Source: Chromera velia (taxonomy: Eukaryota; Sar; Chromeraceae). From it: a DNA stretch of 41,292 nucleotides. The position numbers and the translations under genes are program-made. The notes under the pieces are model-generated. The model did not search any database. It had not been told where the DNA came from and saw only the letters and a list, made by a program, of their open reading frames with translations. The DNA is taken from positions 1 to 41,292 of the forward strand of contig JAHBMJ010000794.1 in the NCBI GenBank assembly GCA_018398765.1, given 5' to 3'. This document shows, piece after piece, positions 1 through 11,540 of this stretch. Numbering within the stretch: the stretch's first letter is position 1; every line of letters starts with the position of its first letter.

Positions 1-157
1 GGGGGGCGGCATTTTCCTTCTGAGTCTTGTAGACGGGACGAGGGAGATTGATCCAACAACGCATCAAGTCGCCAGGCCCTGCATGCAGGCTCACAATAAC
101 GGAGAGACGAGCATATATAAATATATACATACACACACAGAGGAACAGACAGACAGA

Positions 158-158
<1 letters not shown>

Positions 159-192
<34 letters not shown>

Positions 193-222
193 GAGGGAGA
201 GGGAGAGGGAGAGAGAGAGAGA

Positions 223-262
<40 letters not shown>

Positions 263-277
263 AGAGAAGAGAGAGAG

Positions 278-313
<36 letters not shown>

Positions 314-318
314 CAGGG

Positions 319-357
<39 letters not shown>

Positions 358-397
358 GAGGGAGAGAAAGAGAAAGAATGAGAGAGAGAGAGAGAGC
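159..397. repeat. Compound (CA)n-(GA)n microsatellite
   Basis: A CA dinucleotide run (about 159-189) passes directly into about 200 bases of impure GA repeats with GGGA and AAGA interruptions. It yields long Arg/Glu or Ser/Leu open frames on both strands, which are artefacts of the repeat and not genes. Confidence 0.95.
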
Positions 398-1868
398 CGC
401 GGGTTGGGGGGTTGGCGGAAAGGGAAGACTTCCTTCTCTCCCGCATTTCTTTGGACGGAGACACACGAAGTTTGGGACAAAAAGGGGCAGAGAAATTAAG
501 TGCTTCTCTCTATTTCTGCCCGCATCTTCCTCTTCCGCTCTCTCTCTCTCTCCACACACAGACGCGAGTGCGTGAAGGTGCAGCTTCATGTGCCTCTCTT
601 CTCAGTTGTCTGTGTATCCGGCCGAGGAGAGAAAATCGCATCAGCCGGTTCACATTCCAACCATCCACTCCCTGACCCAAACAGAAAGAAAGAAAGAAAA
701 ACCAATCCACGGACCGACCGAAGGGCACTCCAAGGAAGGGCGTGCGATCGGCTCCCGAGACGCAGCTCCCATCCACGTCCCGCACCCCCACACCTGCAGA
801 GGAGACAACGAAGAACGAAAAAAAGGAATGAGTGTCCACAACACCAAACTCACCAACCAAACTGTGTATGGGCATGCGTGCATCTGTTCGAACCGCCAGA
901 GTTACTGTTGGTTGAGGGGCGCACACCTAGAAAAATCAGCCATGGAACCGCAAGCATGTAGTGCACGCAGAAGGATGCTTAGAAGGGCTCAAACAGACAC
1001 ATTGGCAAGGTCACCGAAGAGAGACCATAGTGTGGGAACTCTAAGTCAAGGAAGCTGGCTTCGTCAGACGCATGAAGGGGTAGCGAGGGTGAGGGCCAGA
1101 ATCTTCCAAGAGACGCATGCAGAGAGGGAAGGGGACAGGCAGGCACGCGGGCAGGAGAAGAAGGGGGAAGAAACAACAAAAAGCAAAGAAAGATGGCTTG
1201 CTTGCCCAAACGATGTACGTATAGAGCTCTCTCCTGTCTGCGAAACAGTCCCAAAAGAGGTAGGAAAGAACTGCGTGGGCGGTTCCTGTCAGTGGAAGGA
1301 GCGAAAGGTCAGGCAAGGAGAAGAAAACTACACGTGTGCATTCATTCATTTGAACGTGGTGTTTCTAGAGCAACAGAAGCACATGACATATTAATACGTT
1401 CATGCATTCAGGCCGAATGACATACTGTGAGGTGCGAATCCAAGAGCGTTGCCGAAATCTGCATATCTGCACGACCACCCGACCCTGCAAGCAAGCAATC
1501 AGACGAACAGAAAGAAGACTCGTTCGATCATTCATGGATGAGGCGATTCGGAAGGAAGGAAACACAGAGCTTCGGACGTTGAAAGCAGTAAGACGGGAAA
1601 CAAACTTGGCAGGCAGGGCGCCCATCCCAACTAAAAGGCTCCGCATGCATGCATGGGTGTGGCACTGCTCTTCGCACCCATGCACTCTCTTCGGAGGCAG
1701 CAAGCCCATGCATGTCGAGGAAGGAAGAAATGCGAGAATTAAGAGAAATAAATCAAGTTGGGGTGAGTGAGTGGGCACTTTACGCCAGACTCTGACAATA
1801 AAGGGTTGCAGCAGCGTACGCCACAAATTTGTCTGCGATTCGGTCCCTTTTCGTCTGCAACCCACGAC

Positions 1869-1872
<4 letters not shown>

Positions 1873-1914
<42 letters not shown>
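1873..1914. repeat. (CT)n microsatellite
   Basis: About 21 uninterrupted CT units. Confidence 0.95.
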
Positions 1915-1918
<4 letters not shown>

Positions 1919-2180
1919 CGTGGGTGTGTGCCTGCCTGTCCGGCAGACCTTCTGTTCGCTTTTTGTCAACCGCTCCACGGAATGAAACACGTAATTCAAT
2001 TCCCACACGAAGGAGACGCAGCAAAGCTCTCACACATTCATCGAGTAAGAAACAAAAACGAAACAAGGGAAAGAAGGAAAGGAGCAAGAACAAGAACCCC
2101 CCCCCCCACACACACACACGCACGCCTCTGCAGACAGACAGACAGACTATATGTTTCTTCTTCTCCCTCCTTTTCTTCAG

Positions 2181-2218
2181 ACAGCCAGCCAGCCAGCCAG
2201 CCAGACAGACAGACAGAC
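2181..2218. repeat. (CAGC)n(CAGA)n microsatellite
   Basis: Four-base repeats, CAGC units turning into CAGA units, directly after a pyrimidine-rich stretch. Confidence 0.85.
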
Positions 2219-3351
2219 CGGATGTGGGGTTCCTGTATGTAGGGCCAACAGGTATACGCTGGCTCGTTTCCGGGTGGCAGCATGACGGAGGGAAGCACCT
2301 CCACCTCGTAGTACCTGCACCCCCCGTCAGGCAATTCAGGGCACCCAGTCAGGAAAAGGGATCAAAAAAGAAAATGTGAATTTGCGAAAGCACCAATTCC
2401 TTTTCTCGCGTGTTCTCATCTTGCTCCTCCATCACTGATTCCTCCACCCCTTCTTCCCTTTCCTCATCCCTTCCTTCCCACAGCCTCCAAATCTGGGTGC
2501 GAGACTCTTTTCTCAGAGATGCCCGGCTTCAGACAGACAGGCAGGCAGGCAGATCGATAGAGACGAACAATCGAGCGAGTACGTATGCGGAGGCAACCAC
2601 GAGGCATGAGGAGAGGAGAGGAGCCCGACCGATGGACCGACCATTTCCCCTTCTCATGTCCTTGAGTGGCCAGGATGGTGCTCCATCCCTGCAATCGATC
2701 GATCATGTCAGGATGAATGGATTCGTTCAAACACGCCCGCATCCGCAACGATGGACTTTGACATGCACGCAGCCCAAAGCGCTTCCCAGCAAAACAAAAA
2801 CTCAAAAGGCTGCATACTCACCGAAAGGACAGACAGAAAGCCGAGAGGCCAAAGCGGCGGTACGTCGTTTCATTGTCATGATTGGTTTGAGAGGTGCCAC
2901 TCGGGTGCAGAAATCGCAAAAAAAAAAAGAGCAACAGTCGATTGAGCCGCTCGAGAAAGACACAAACGAACAACCCGCTTTGTCCAAGGAAAGACAAGGG
3001 AGATGAACAACTGCGGCCTGTTGACTCAATGAGCCGAGCGCACGAAAGAGGGAAAGAGCCAAGGTGAAGCCAGGCAAGCGAGAAATTCACGAGAAAAAAA
3101 TGCCCAACCCTGACCGAAACCCACCAGCCAGCCGTAGACCGTCTGTCTGTCCTCTGACAGTGCCAGATTCTCGCCCCTCATCACGATAGAGAGCGAAGGG
3201 GGTCCTCTCGGCCAATCTGCGGTGATTCATTGATTCCATCAGTATGGATGGAACTTGTCTGGCGCACAAACAAAAAAAATTGACACCGGCATAGAAACGC
3301 ACACGCCCTCCAGACAGAACACACAGGCACAGACGAAAGGGGGTCTCGCTC

Positions 3352-3808
3352 TCAGAAACCTTCTTGACGTTCAGATCTTTTCTGTCGCCTTTTTTTTCGT
3401 GAAGAAGAATAAAGTCTCTGAGCCGTCGGTGAATTCTTCCGAATGAGCACCAAGCGCCTGAGCAGTAGACTGGAGGAGGTTGAAGTCGTGGCGCCTGGTG
3501 TTAGCCTTTTTTGGTCGGTCGAGTGAAAAAGATCTCTAAGGAGAAAAGAGACGGGGGCATCGCTTGATCCGTCTGTTGAACGAACTGAAACCATCGGGTC
3601 GAGAATAAAAAGAAACTGGAACACTTTCCAGGCCGACTGCACATCTGTGTTTCGCAAAGCACAAGAATTTCATTTCCAAAACAGACGGCTCATGGTGCAC
3701 CGTGCACCTACCATAAAGCGGGAGCTTCCACTTCACCTTCTCGGTGGTGTCGCGCTCTTTCTTGGGTGCGTTCTCGTCATTCTTTGTATTTCGCCTTCGC
3801 TTTGGCAT
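3352..3808 (-). CDS. Possible two-exon small basic protein, unknown function
   Basis: I do not recognise this. On the minus strand an ATG at 3808 opens a lysine/arginine-rich exon (MPKRRRNTKNDENAPKK start) that reaches a good donor, G|GTAGGT, at 3712/3711. An acceptor CACAG at 3647-3645 opens a second exon from 3644 to a stop at 3352. Joining them keeps the frame and makes a 67-base intron. The product would be about 130 residues, basic at both ends, with a short hydrophobic stretch (VFQFLFIL) after the junction. The open frame also extends upstream of the ATG, so there could be an earlier exon. Overlapping plus-strand frames are also open here. The call rests only on splice-site quality and frame. 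Confidence 0.28.
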
Positions 3809-4512
3809 TCCGACGACGTCTTCGTGGTAGTCGGCGCTCCCTTGTCAAACACCCTCTGGATAGAAAGAAAAATTTAGAAGAACAGGAAGAGACCGAACGC
3901 TGAAGTCACCAGAGAAGACAACTAGACCTGCACCTCTTTCCGCTCTCTCTGAGGCATCCACAGAGCGGTGCGTAAGTACTGGGTTGCTTGTGAACAGAAG
4001 TCAAGGAGCGACATGACGGCAGCACGGTTCATCTGCGCATACTCACTGTCGATCCTCGCAGTACACAGAATGGATTGAATGCAAAGGTTGAAGTTCAAGT
4101 GTCACACTGAGACTATCTGCCACTATGCAGTGTTTGCTATGCGTTTGCTTCATCTGAATTCAATGCCCTAGCGCTGCAGCCGTCTCCGATTAGTCTTTTA
4201 TCGAAAAAACCCTCAATCAAGTCATGAAAAAACCCTCAATCATCAATCGGGCGTGTATCGGTCCGGTATGCATAGGTTTGGTTCGTATTTCCATCAATCC
4301 CCATATTGGAAAAAAAAGGGGGGGCAAGCGCATAAAAGGAAAGGAAGAAAAGAAGGTTGAGAAAATGAGGGGCAAATTAATGGGGGGGGTCTCTTTGAAG
4401 TTGTTCTCTGCCGTCAAAGGGTAGCCTTTGCTAAAGGGACAAACTTTTAGAAAGTTTTTGCCCTGCCTCTCCCCTCTTTTCATTGTTCTCCAAGTTCTAC
4501 TCTACCGCCGCT
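3809..4512. other. Intergenic, with CCCTCAATCA motifs
   Basis: No gene is visible. Copies of the word AAAAACCCTCAATCA near 4203-4245 also occur inside the fold-back element that follows, so the repeat family starts before its long arms. Confidence 0.5.
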
Positions 4513-4988
4513 TAAGAAATAAGCCGCAGTAAAAGTGATCAATGAGCAGTGTTCCTAGATTCAGAACAGACGGGACGAACCGGAACCTTTTGACAGACTA
4601 AGCTAGATCCACCCCTCATACACGGGGACGCGGCATGCATAACAAAAACCTCAATCATCTCCATATATGAACGCGGCATGCATGAAAAAACCCTCAATCA
4701 AAATTTCCATCAATCCTAATTACTCTACTAACGAACTAGGTTAGATCCGCCTCTCATATATGGGGATGCGGCATGCATGAAAAAACCCTCAATCATCTTT
4801 ACATAGGCACCCTGTGTGGTCCTTATGTCTATCCCTAAAACTTTGATTGAGGTTTTTGTTATGCATGCCGCATCCCCATGTATAATAGGCGGATCTAGCT
4901 TAGTCTGTCAAAAAGTTCCGGTTCGTCCCGTCTGTTCTGAATCTAGGAACACTGCTCATTGATTACTTTTACTGCGGCTTATTTCTTA
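4513..4988. mobile_element. Fold-back (MITE-like) element with 145-bp arms
   Basis: The left arm (about 4513-4657) and right arm (about 4844-4988) are near-perfect reverse complements, beginning TAAGAAATAAGCCGCAGT and ending at AAAACCTCAATCA. The roughly 186-base spacer holds another partial copy of the inner arm (AGGTTAGATCCGCCTCTC...GCGGCATGCATG, about 4738-4795) in the left-arm orientation. There is no coding capacity. Long terminal inverted repeats without a transposase gene suggest a non-autonomous DNA element. I could not confirm a target-site duplication. Confidence 0.75.
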
Positions 4989-5265
4989 TCCCCTAGAACT
5001 GCTATAAAAATTCCTTCCTGTGAGATGTGCTAAGGTCCCTGCATGCCTAGGACCTCACACTCTTAATCACTCCCTGCCTTGCTGGATGTATTCGGGTGAT
5101 CTATCGATTCGAAGTGAAGGTGGGATACAAAAATAGAGACTGATCAACACTTCCTCCACTGATCTCCCCTTCTCCCGCTTTTCCTTTCCTTTTCTGTTCC
5201 TTGTGTTCATACTGAATATCTGGTAATATCTGGACACGGTCAGTTGCATGCATGCCAAAATTTTT

Positions 5266-5500
5266 GCATTGCCGTGGCCCCCGGCCGACGGTATGTTAAA
5301 GTGGTACCCCCCAATGCTCAAGTACCCACAAAAAAATGGAGAGTTAATTTGCGTCCCCAGCCGGCCGGCCCCTGCCGTGGCAGCCGGCGGAGCCGGCCAA
5401 CGGACGTCAACCCGCGTCAGATACCGTGGCCGCCGGCGGAGCCGGCCAACAAAATTGAACTTTTTCAATAGTTCATGAACTTTTGGGGGCCACGGCATGC
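5266..5500. mobile_element. Small GC-rich inverted-repeat element
   Basis: The ends carry GCCGTGGCCCCC (5271-5282) and its exact complement GGGGGCCACGGC (5485-5496), next to GCATGCATGC-type words on both sides. Inside are two direct copies of a 19-base GC-rich word (GCCGGCGGAGCCGGCCAAC), each itself a potential hairpin. It looks like a short non-autonomous element or a structured repeat. No gene is present. Confidence 0.5.
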
Positions 5501-5813
5501 ATGCTCCCTAGCTGCATGGGAGCATTTCAGTTGTTAAAATAGCCGCAAAACTTCGTTCGGTGTAGCATGCCTGTCTTTCTCAGAAATCTGCATGAGAGAC
5601 TCAGAGAGAGGTATCAATATTGTTACTGTCCATCACAAGCAGATTCAGGGATCGATGACAGAGTGCACAGGACTCGTAGCACGAGCCGCGCTTGAGCCTA
5701 CTTGGCACTTTCGAAGCTTCCTTGATGAATCCTGTACTGTCTTTTCTGGAACAGGGGAAATTGTAGCTGCTCTGTGAGGGACATCGAGTTTCGTTCAATC
5801 TGTCCGCGATCAT

Positions 5814-5823
5814 CTATATAAAA
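5814..5823 (+). promoter_or_regulatory. TATA-like box of the LRR gene
   Basis: CTATATAAAA lies only about 11 bases before the first in-frame ATG (5834). If this is a working TATA box, transcription would begin after that ATG. The true start would then be the in-frame ATG at 5969 or 5978. Confidence 0.35.
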
Positions 5824-5833
5824 GTGTGCAATA

Positions 5834-8800
5834 ATGATTGAGGGAGCACGAAATTCTACTCTTTCCGGGGCGATTGGTGCGGAAAATCCGAAGAGAAGAG
5901 GAAACTCGGAGACGGGCACGGAGGAGACGGCAAGTGTGGATTTGAGAGACGAGAGCCTGAATTTCTTCATGCATCGGATGAAGCTGAATCCTCAGGTTAG
6001 CCTGTCGCCAGGAGGCATCTTTTATCTATTCTGTTTCTTTTTCGGTGTCGAGGTCTTTGCACAGAAAGGGAGAAGAGGGCGATTGTCGAAAACCCGATCT
6101 CTCTTTCCTACTGACTTGACTGATCCAGAAGTACCGCTACACAAATTGACGTAGGACGGTGCCTGCTCTCTCCTCGCTTGTCTTTCGTTCTTATCAGCCT
6201 ATGTGGTCCCCAGGCGCGTTGTCTCCTTTTCTTCCTTCTCGTTCCCCATGAGGACTCACAACCTCTCTCTGTCGTTCTTCCCCCCCTTCCCCCCTCCTGT
6301 TCCCTCTGTCTGTCTCGCAGTCGCTCTCTGACTTGGCGACGCGGAGGGAATCCTTCGGGCTTGCCTGGCTGAGTGCGTTCCTGAAGACTGAAGTCCGTCA
6401 GTCGGTCATTCAGTCTCTTGGTGGGCACACACTTGAAATTGGAATTGAGCCGAATTACCCTTGCAAACAGACCGCTTCCCCCTGAGCGCTTGAGACCGGC
6501 ACCTCCCTTCTTAGTATCAGCACACTCTCTCCATCTGTTCCAACGCCTTTCTCTGAGTTGCAATTTTTCAGAATCGATACGACCGACCCAGCAAAAGACG
6601 AGAGTGAGGAGGCCCTGATGTAAATCTTCTTCATTCTTCCACTCCCACTGTGTGCAGGAACGAAACGAAGTCAAGGGGATCCCCTTCGAATTTCCTCGCG
6701 GCCTCGACCTCTCAGGTGAGAATCTGATGACAAGTGCAGCACTGTGGGACGGGCGGAAAGAAAGAGTCTGTCATTTCTCTTTGGGGGGAAGAGAAAATTG
6801 CGCGTCACAAATGACTTGACGGGCGCCTGTCTGTTCACACGCATCACCGCCCTCCTTCGACTTTTTGATGAAGTGGCACAAACGTCTACCCTGTCCTGAC
6901 AAAGCAAAAGACGGGCTGTTTGTGCAGCGAACAGTTTTGCAAATTCGGTCGGGCGGAAGCGGAAGGACAAGACTGCCCTGAATTATTTTTCTGTTTCATT
7001 GAACCCTTCGTTTTCCATTCGTTTTTTTTTTCTTCTCTTCCTGCCTTCATCCAGTCACCTTCCCTCTCCTCTCGTTTCTCTTTGCAGGCGTGCGCGGCTT
7101 GTCCCCAGAGGAAATCTATATCCTTTTGAACGCCCTCCCTTCCTCCGTTGAGGAGATCAAATTGGGTGAGTAAGAGTGAAGGAGTCTCTGTTTTCTTCTC
7201 AGCTACGTCACCATCTGTCTGCGCTCTGTGTTCTTGTCATCTTGCCACGGTTTTGTTCCGACCTTCTTTCTGGTTGTGTGCGTGGAGCGTCTCTTCGTCA
7301 TTGCCAATCAAGCAGCCAGGGGAATTGCACTATGCATACGCACGCACACGAACAGCTTTGTGCATGCGTCCCTAAACACCCAGAATTGTGATTCGCATAG
7401 GATTCATGAGAGGAGTATGTGTTCTTTTGCTTTGTAGTGCCTGTAGGTAGAGAGAGTCACTTATGTACATCAAAACTTTTGACCGACCGGCCCTGTGTGC
7501 AGACTCCCGGGCCGTCAGGGGACGTGCCCTTCCTCTTCTTCTCAACTTCTTGAAACGAGTGGCAGCTGGGAGAGAAGGGAAAACGGAGGCCCCCCGACTC
7601 AAGAGCTTCACATTTGCAGGTGGGTTGGGCAAGATTGAAGCGGTAAACAAGGGAGGGAAGGGGAGCTTTGGAGCTTTGCTCTCCCGCCACGAGGAGAAGG
7701 ATGAGCTTTCAGTTTGCATGGATGAGGGAGGCACTCCATTCGTTGTCCGTTTCGTGCATGAGCATGACGGCGTCGATCTATGGCTCCACCTTCTGTGTGA
7801 GTGCATCTCTCTCCCCCCACAATTAATAAAATAACAATGCACGACCATGTATGGAAGGATCGATCGAATCTGCATGCAGAGAACTCCATGGGACCCGAGG
7901 AGGCCTCTCAGGTCTTGCCGCTCCTTTTGCCTTCTTTGGAACACCTCTGCCTAAAGGGTCAGTCAGTCACATGCATGTCCATTCATTCATCAAAGTCATG
8001 AAGCGAAAAAGTGGACCTAGGTGGGAGAGGGGTCAGTAGGGCAGTTAGAAGTTGAGATCCGCATCCTCTTGAGTGTTTATCTGCACACAAATGGAATGGA
8101 CTGTAAAGCATCAAAATGCAGTGGGGTGGGAGAAAAAAGGAGGGAGGGAGCGAGAGAGAGAGGAAAAAAAAACTTTTTGAATGGAACGTGCTTTGAAAGA
8201 GTCCGTGAGGTAATAACAGAGTCAGATAGAGGGGCGGCAAGAGGGAGACGTCGAGTTCAAAAAAGAATCGAAGAGGCTTTCACGCAGCTGGAAAAATAAG
8301 AAAACATAGGGATGAGCAGACAAGCGAGTAAGCAGGCAAATGTACAGGCACCCGGACAAAATGAGGGCAAGCATAAATTGATAAACAGAGACATTCAGGG
8401 ATCGAGTGAATTTATCATGAAGGAGAATCTCTCACATGAAAATGCTCCCATGCTCTCTTAGCTGCTCCTACTTCAATCTTTGGATAGATGGAGGGTTTGT
8501 TCAGAAAGGGGCTTTCGTCTCAGTCACTCGACCTCCATCATCTCGCAATTCCCTCGTGATACATCTTTCTTTTGCTCGCTCTTTCATCTCTTCTCCGTAG
8601 ATGGATCGGGTGGAGCGACTTCTTTCACTGCATGAAATGTAATTTCGTTTCTTCTCCATGATCCGACATACCCATGCAACCAGCATTGCATTTCATTGCG
8701 TATCCTGGCCTGATCGATGGATGGTCCTGGGTCGACGATCTCTTTTTTTTTTTTTTGTGATCGATCTGTTGTGCGGCCGGTGCGTTCAGGCAACCCTCTG

Positions 8801-10952
8801 GGCTCTGAGGGAATCCGAGCAGTGGCAGGGGGGGTCAAAGAGGGAAATGCTGCCTCCCTCCGTGTGCTTGACCTCGAGGCGACTGGCCTCAAGAAAGAGG
8901 GACTGGAGACATTGTGCGAGGCTATGAGGGAGAAGTCTATGAGAGTGGAGACTTTGAATCTTTCCGGGAATGCAATCAGGGGGGTGGAGGAGATGGAGGG
9001 GCTCTGTTCGGTTCTGTGTGTGAGTTCTCTGCCGTCTCTCCGCGAGTTTCTGGCGCGAGAGTGCGGGCTAACGGATAAGTCGGTGAAGCCTCTGACAGAG
9101 TCGATGGCAAGGAGGGACCTCCCAAATTTGGAGGTGCTAGACTTGGGGGGAAATAATTTTGTTGGTGGGTTTCTGGGTGATTTGGGAGGGGCTCTTCGGG
9201 TAGGGGGGGTCCCTCGTCTGAGGGAGCTGAGAGTGAACGATGCGATGCTCAGCGGATCAGGCCAGTCGAAAGGAATTCAAAACCTTGGAGGCATTCCTTG
9301 GCGCTCTGAGCGCTCCCGAGTGCCCACCCGACCTGTGTGTGCGGGGTGTCTGCTTATTACATCCGCGTCTGAACGAAGAGGAAGTGAGGGCACTCGGTGC
9401 GTGCAGATACTCGTCTATTCGCACACTAAGCCTCCGAATCTCTCCCGATCAAGTGACGCCGTTCCTTGAAGAGATGAAGAATGCAGGTAAGGGGCCAAAG
9501 TATGAGATGCTTGACTTGCATCTGCTTTTGGGTGTTGATACTGCAAACCCGGGGCTTAGGTTGGTTGGGGAGGCGATTGAAAGGGGGAATTTTTGCTGCG
9601 TTCGAAAGCTGGGGGTCGAGACTGCCCGTTCAGTTGGCAAGGAGGAGGAGGAGGAGGAGGAGAATATTGAGGAAGGAAAGTCCGTGTTATTCTCTTCCCT
9701 CAGTCACACAAAACTCCCCATGCTTTCTGAATTCGTATGGCAGGGCTCCGACGACTGGACAGCATACAACGCATGGCAGGCCTCCCCCTTGACAAACGCA
9801 GACATCACCCGATTTGCGGAAGCAGTCAGAGTTGGGAATATATCCGGTCTGCGGGTGCTAGAGCTGGTAGGGGATTCGAAGTCGGATGACGAATGGTTTG
9901 GTTCTGAAGGGATGGAAGCCCTGATGGGGTCAGTGGTGGAGAGTGAGGAGGGGTTGCCATTTTTGGAAAAAATTCGTTTGTCTTGTACAAGAGCAGGAGA
10001 AGGAGGGGTATCATTGGGGGGAACTCTGATGTCTGGAAAGCTGCCCAAACTTTCGGTCATTGATTTGTCAAACTCGCGTCTGACCGATGAAGGTCTCAGG
10101 GGGTTGGGTCATGCAGTGAGGGAGGGGGGGCTTGTCGGTGTCGCCTCGCTTAATCTGAACTCAAACAAAGGTATTGAAAAAGAGTCATGGGAAGGATTCA
10201 TGAGAAACATTGCGCAGAGTGAGAGGGGGATGCCGAAATTAAGGTTTTTGGATCTTTCTGAAACGAGTGCAGACTCTGTCGGGGGTCCTTTGTCAGTCGC
10301 CCTCGCCTCCGGTAAGCTTCCCTCTTTGGAGACCTTGGGGGTTTATTTTTTGGGCCTTGATGAGACGGGGGTGGGTGATCTGGGAGAGGCACTGAGGGCG
10401 GGGGGGTGGCCTCCTGGTTTCGCGAAAGCTGGAGAAAATTCTAAAGTCGACTTCACCCTCGACCAAACCGACGTCAACCTAGACGAACTGATCAGAGCGA
10501 TCGGAGAGAGTGAGATCGGCCTGCCGTCATTTGTGTACTGTCTGAATCTATCCCGCGGACGTCTGAGTGAGGAGGCGCTTGCCTCTCTTGCCGCAAATGG
10601 GGGGAGGGCGTCTGGGGGCAAACTCTCGCAATTGAAACATCTCGACCTCTCTAGCTGCGGGCTTGACGATGCTAGGCTAAGGAGGCTGGGTGAGGTTTTG
10701 TCTGCCCATGAGTGCAGAGAGCTGGAGAAAATTGACCTAGATAATAACCGAATCAGCATTAAGGGTCTTTCGGCCTTTCTCGAGGCTCTGAGCCCCCAAT
10801 CACTACCGAAACTTAGAGACTTGAGTTTGAAATCGCAGAACAGAGTGGAAGGGGAGGAGCTGGGAGTCAGAGAGCAGAGAGAGTTCGCATCTGCCGTTGC
10901 CTCTCTGCAAGCAGCCGCCCAGAGAAACGGGAAGCTGCTGAAGTGGAGGTGA
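5834..10952 (+). CDS. Leucine-rich-repeat protein, ribonuclease-inhibitor-like (7 exons, one apparent frameshift)
   Basis: My model joins 5834-5995, 6322-6420, 6658-6715, 7088-7165, 7503-7619, 7880-7957 and 8790-10952. All introns are GT-AG and phases agree throughout. The last exon is very long. The product is about 917 residues once one base is discounted near 9269-9271, where the frame shifts inside a repeat. Repeats of about 28 residues follow the pattern LxxLDLxxxxLxxxGxxxL, for example LRVLDLEATGLKKEGLETL and LKHLDLSSCGLDDARLRRL. This matches the ribonuclease-inhibitor/RanGAP class of LRRs, which form curved protein-binding surfaces. The several short first exons also encode LRR units, such as GLDLSGVRGLSPEE. 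No signal peptide, membrane segment or second domain is visible, so an intracellular scaffold role is likely but the partner is unknown. The start is uncertain: 5834 or 5969. Confidence 0.8.
9262..9275 (+). other. Apparent +1 frameshift in the LRR gene
   Basis: Upstream of about 9265 the LRR pattern runs in one frame (LRELRVNDAMLSGSG) and downstream in the next (EFKTLEAFLGALSAP). Discounting one A of the AAA at 9269-9271 gives a continuous repeat. No GT-AG intron fits. It is either a sequence error in a short homopolymer or a real lesion. Confidence 0.6.
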
Positions 10953-11479
10953 TGGCAAGAGGGCGGGATGGGTGGGCGGGAGACAATGGAGAGCTCAGAG
11001 CAGGCGGGGGTAGGGTTACCCGTTCCTCTCTGCGTTCCCGCACGGGTTGCAGTATAAAATTGATGCAGAGAAGGCTAGTACGGCTTCAAGTTGAGTACGG
11101 GGGCCGTACGTGTGGTTGATTTTCTTCGCCTAGCTGGCTGCATGTGCGTTTGGATGTGTGTTTCAGACCAGAGTCACTGTGGTCTCTTGTTATGGGTGCC
11201 GTGCCTCTTTCTTTTTCATTGACCATGCGTTTTGTTTCGGTCATCTGTTGTTCCTGTCTCTTTTTTGTTCTTCCTCCCTTCCCTGCTCCCTGTTTTCGCT
11301 ACCACTTTCTTTTGCGTCAGGACTTCTATGGTGTCCTTCTTGTCTTTCGTGACTTTGTTGTTCGTTCTGGACACCCTCCGGTTTGTGTGTCTGTTTTGTC
11401 TGGGGAGATGGTGCATGAGCGAGCAGAGGTCGGATGGGCAAAGAGGGAGGGGCAGGAGAAAAAAACCCTGAAGGGGCGC

Positions 11480-11540
11480 TGTGTGTGTGTGTGTGTATGT
11501 GTGTGTGTGTGTGTGTGTGTGTCTGTGTGTGTGTATGTAT
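11480..11540. repeat. (GT)n microsatellite
   Basis: About 30 GT units with a few GTAT and GTCT interruptions. Confidence 0.95.

Larger units (their letters stand above)
398..3351. other. Intergenic, no supported gene
   Basis: Several open frames of 60-270 codons exist here, the longest at 588-1394 on the plus strand. They are purine-biased, low in complexity, overlap open frames on the opposite strand and resemble no family I know. I see no convincing splice-linked exons. Short PyPu repeats and GACA/CAGC repeats are scattered through it. Confidence 0.5.

Noticed and set aside
48-575. Long Arg/Glu-rich and Ser/Leu-rich open frames on both strands
   Set aside because: They are translations of GA and CA microsatellites; all frames of such repeats are open.
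588-1394. 268-codon plus-strand open frame
   Set aside because: Purine-biased sequence, overlapping open frames on the opposite strand, no domain, no splice context and amino-acid use unlike the supported genes here.
7620-7796. Read-through of the fifth LRR exon past 7619 to a GTGAGT donor
   Set aside because: Joining that donor to the next exon makes TAG or the wrong frame, and the extra residues break the LRR period; splicing at 7619 gives a continuous repeat.
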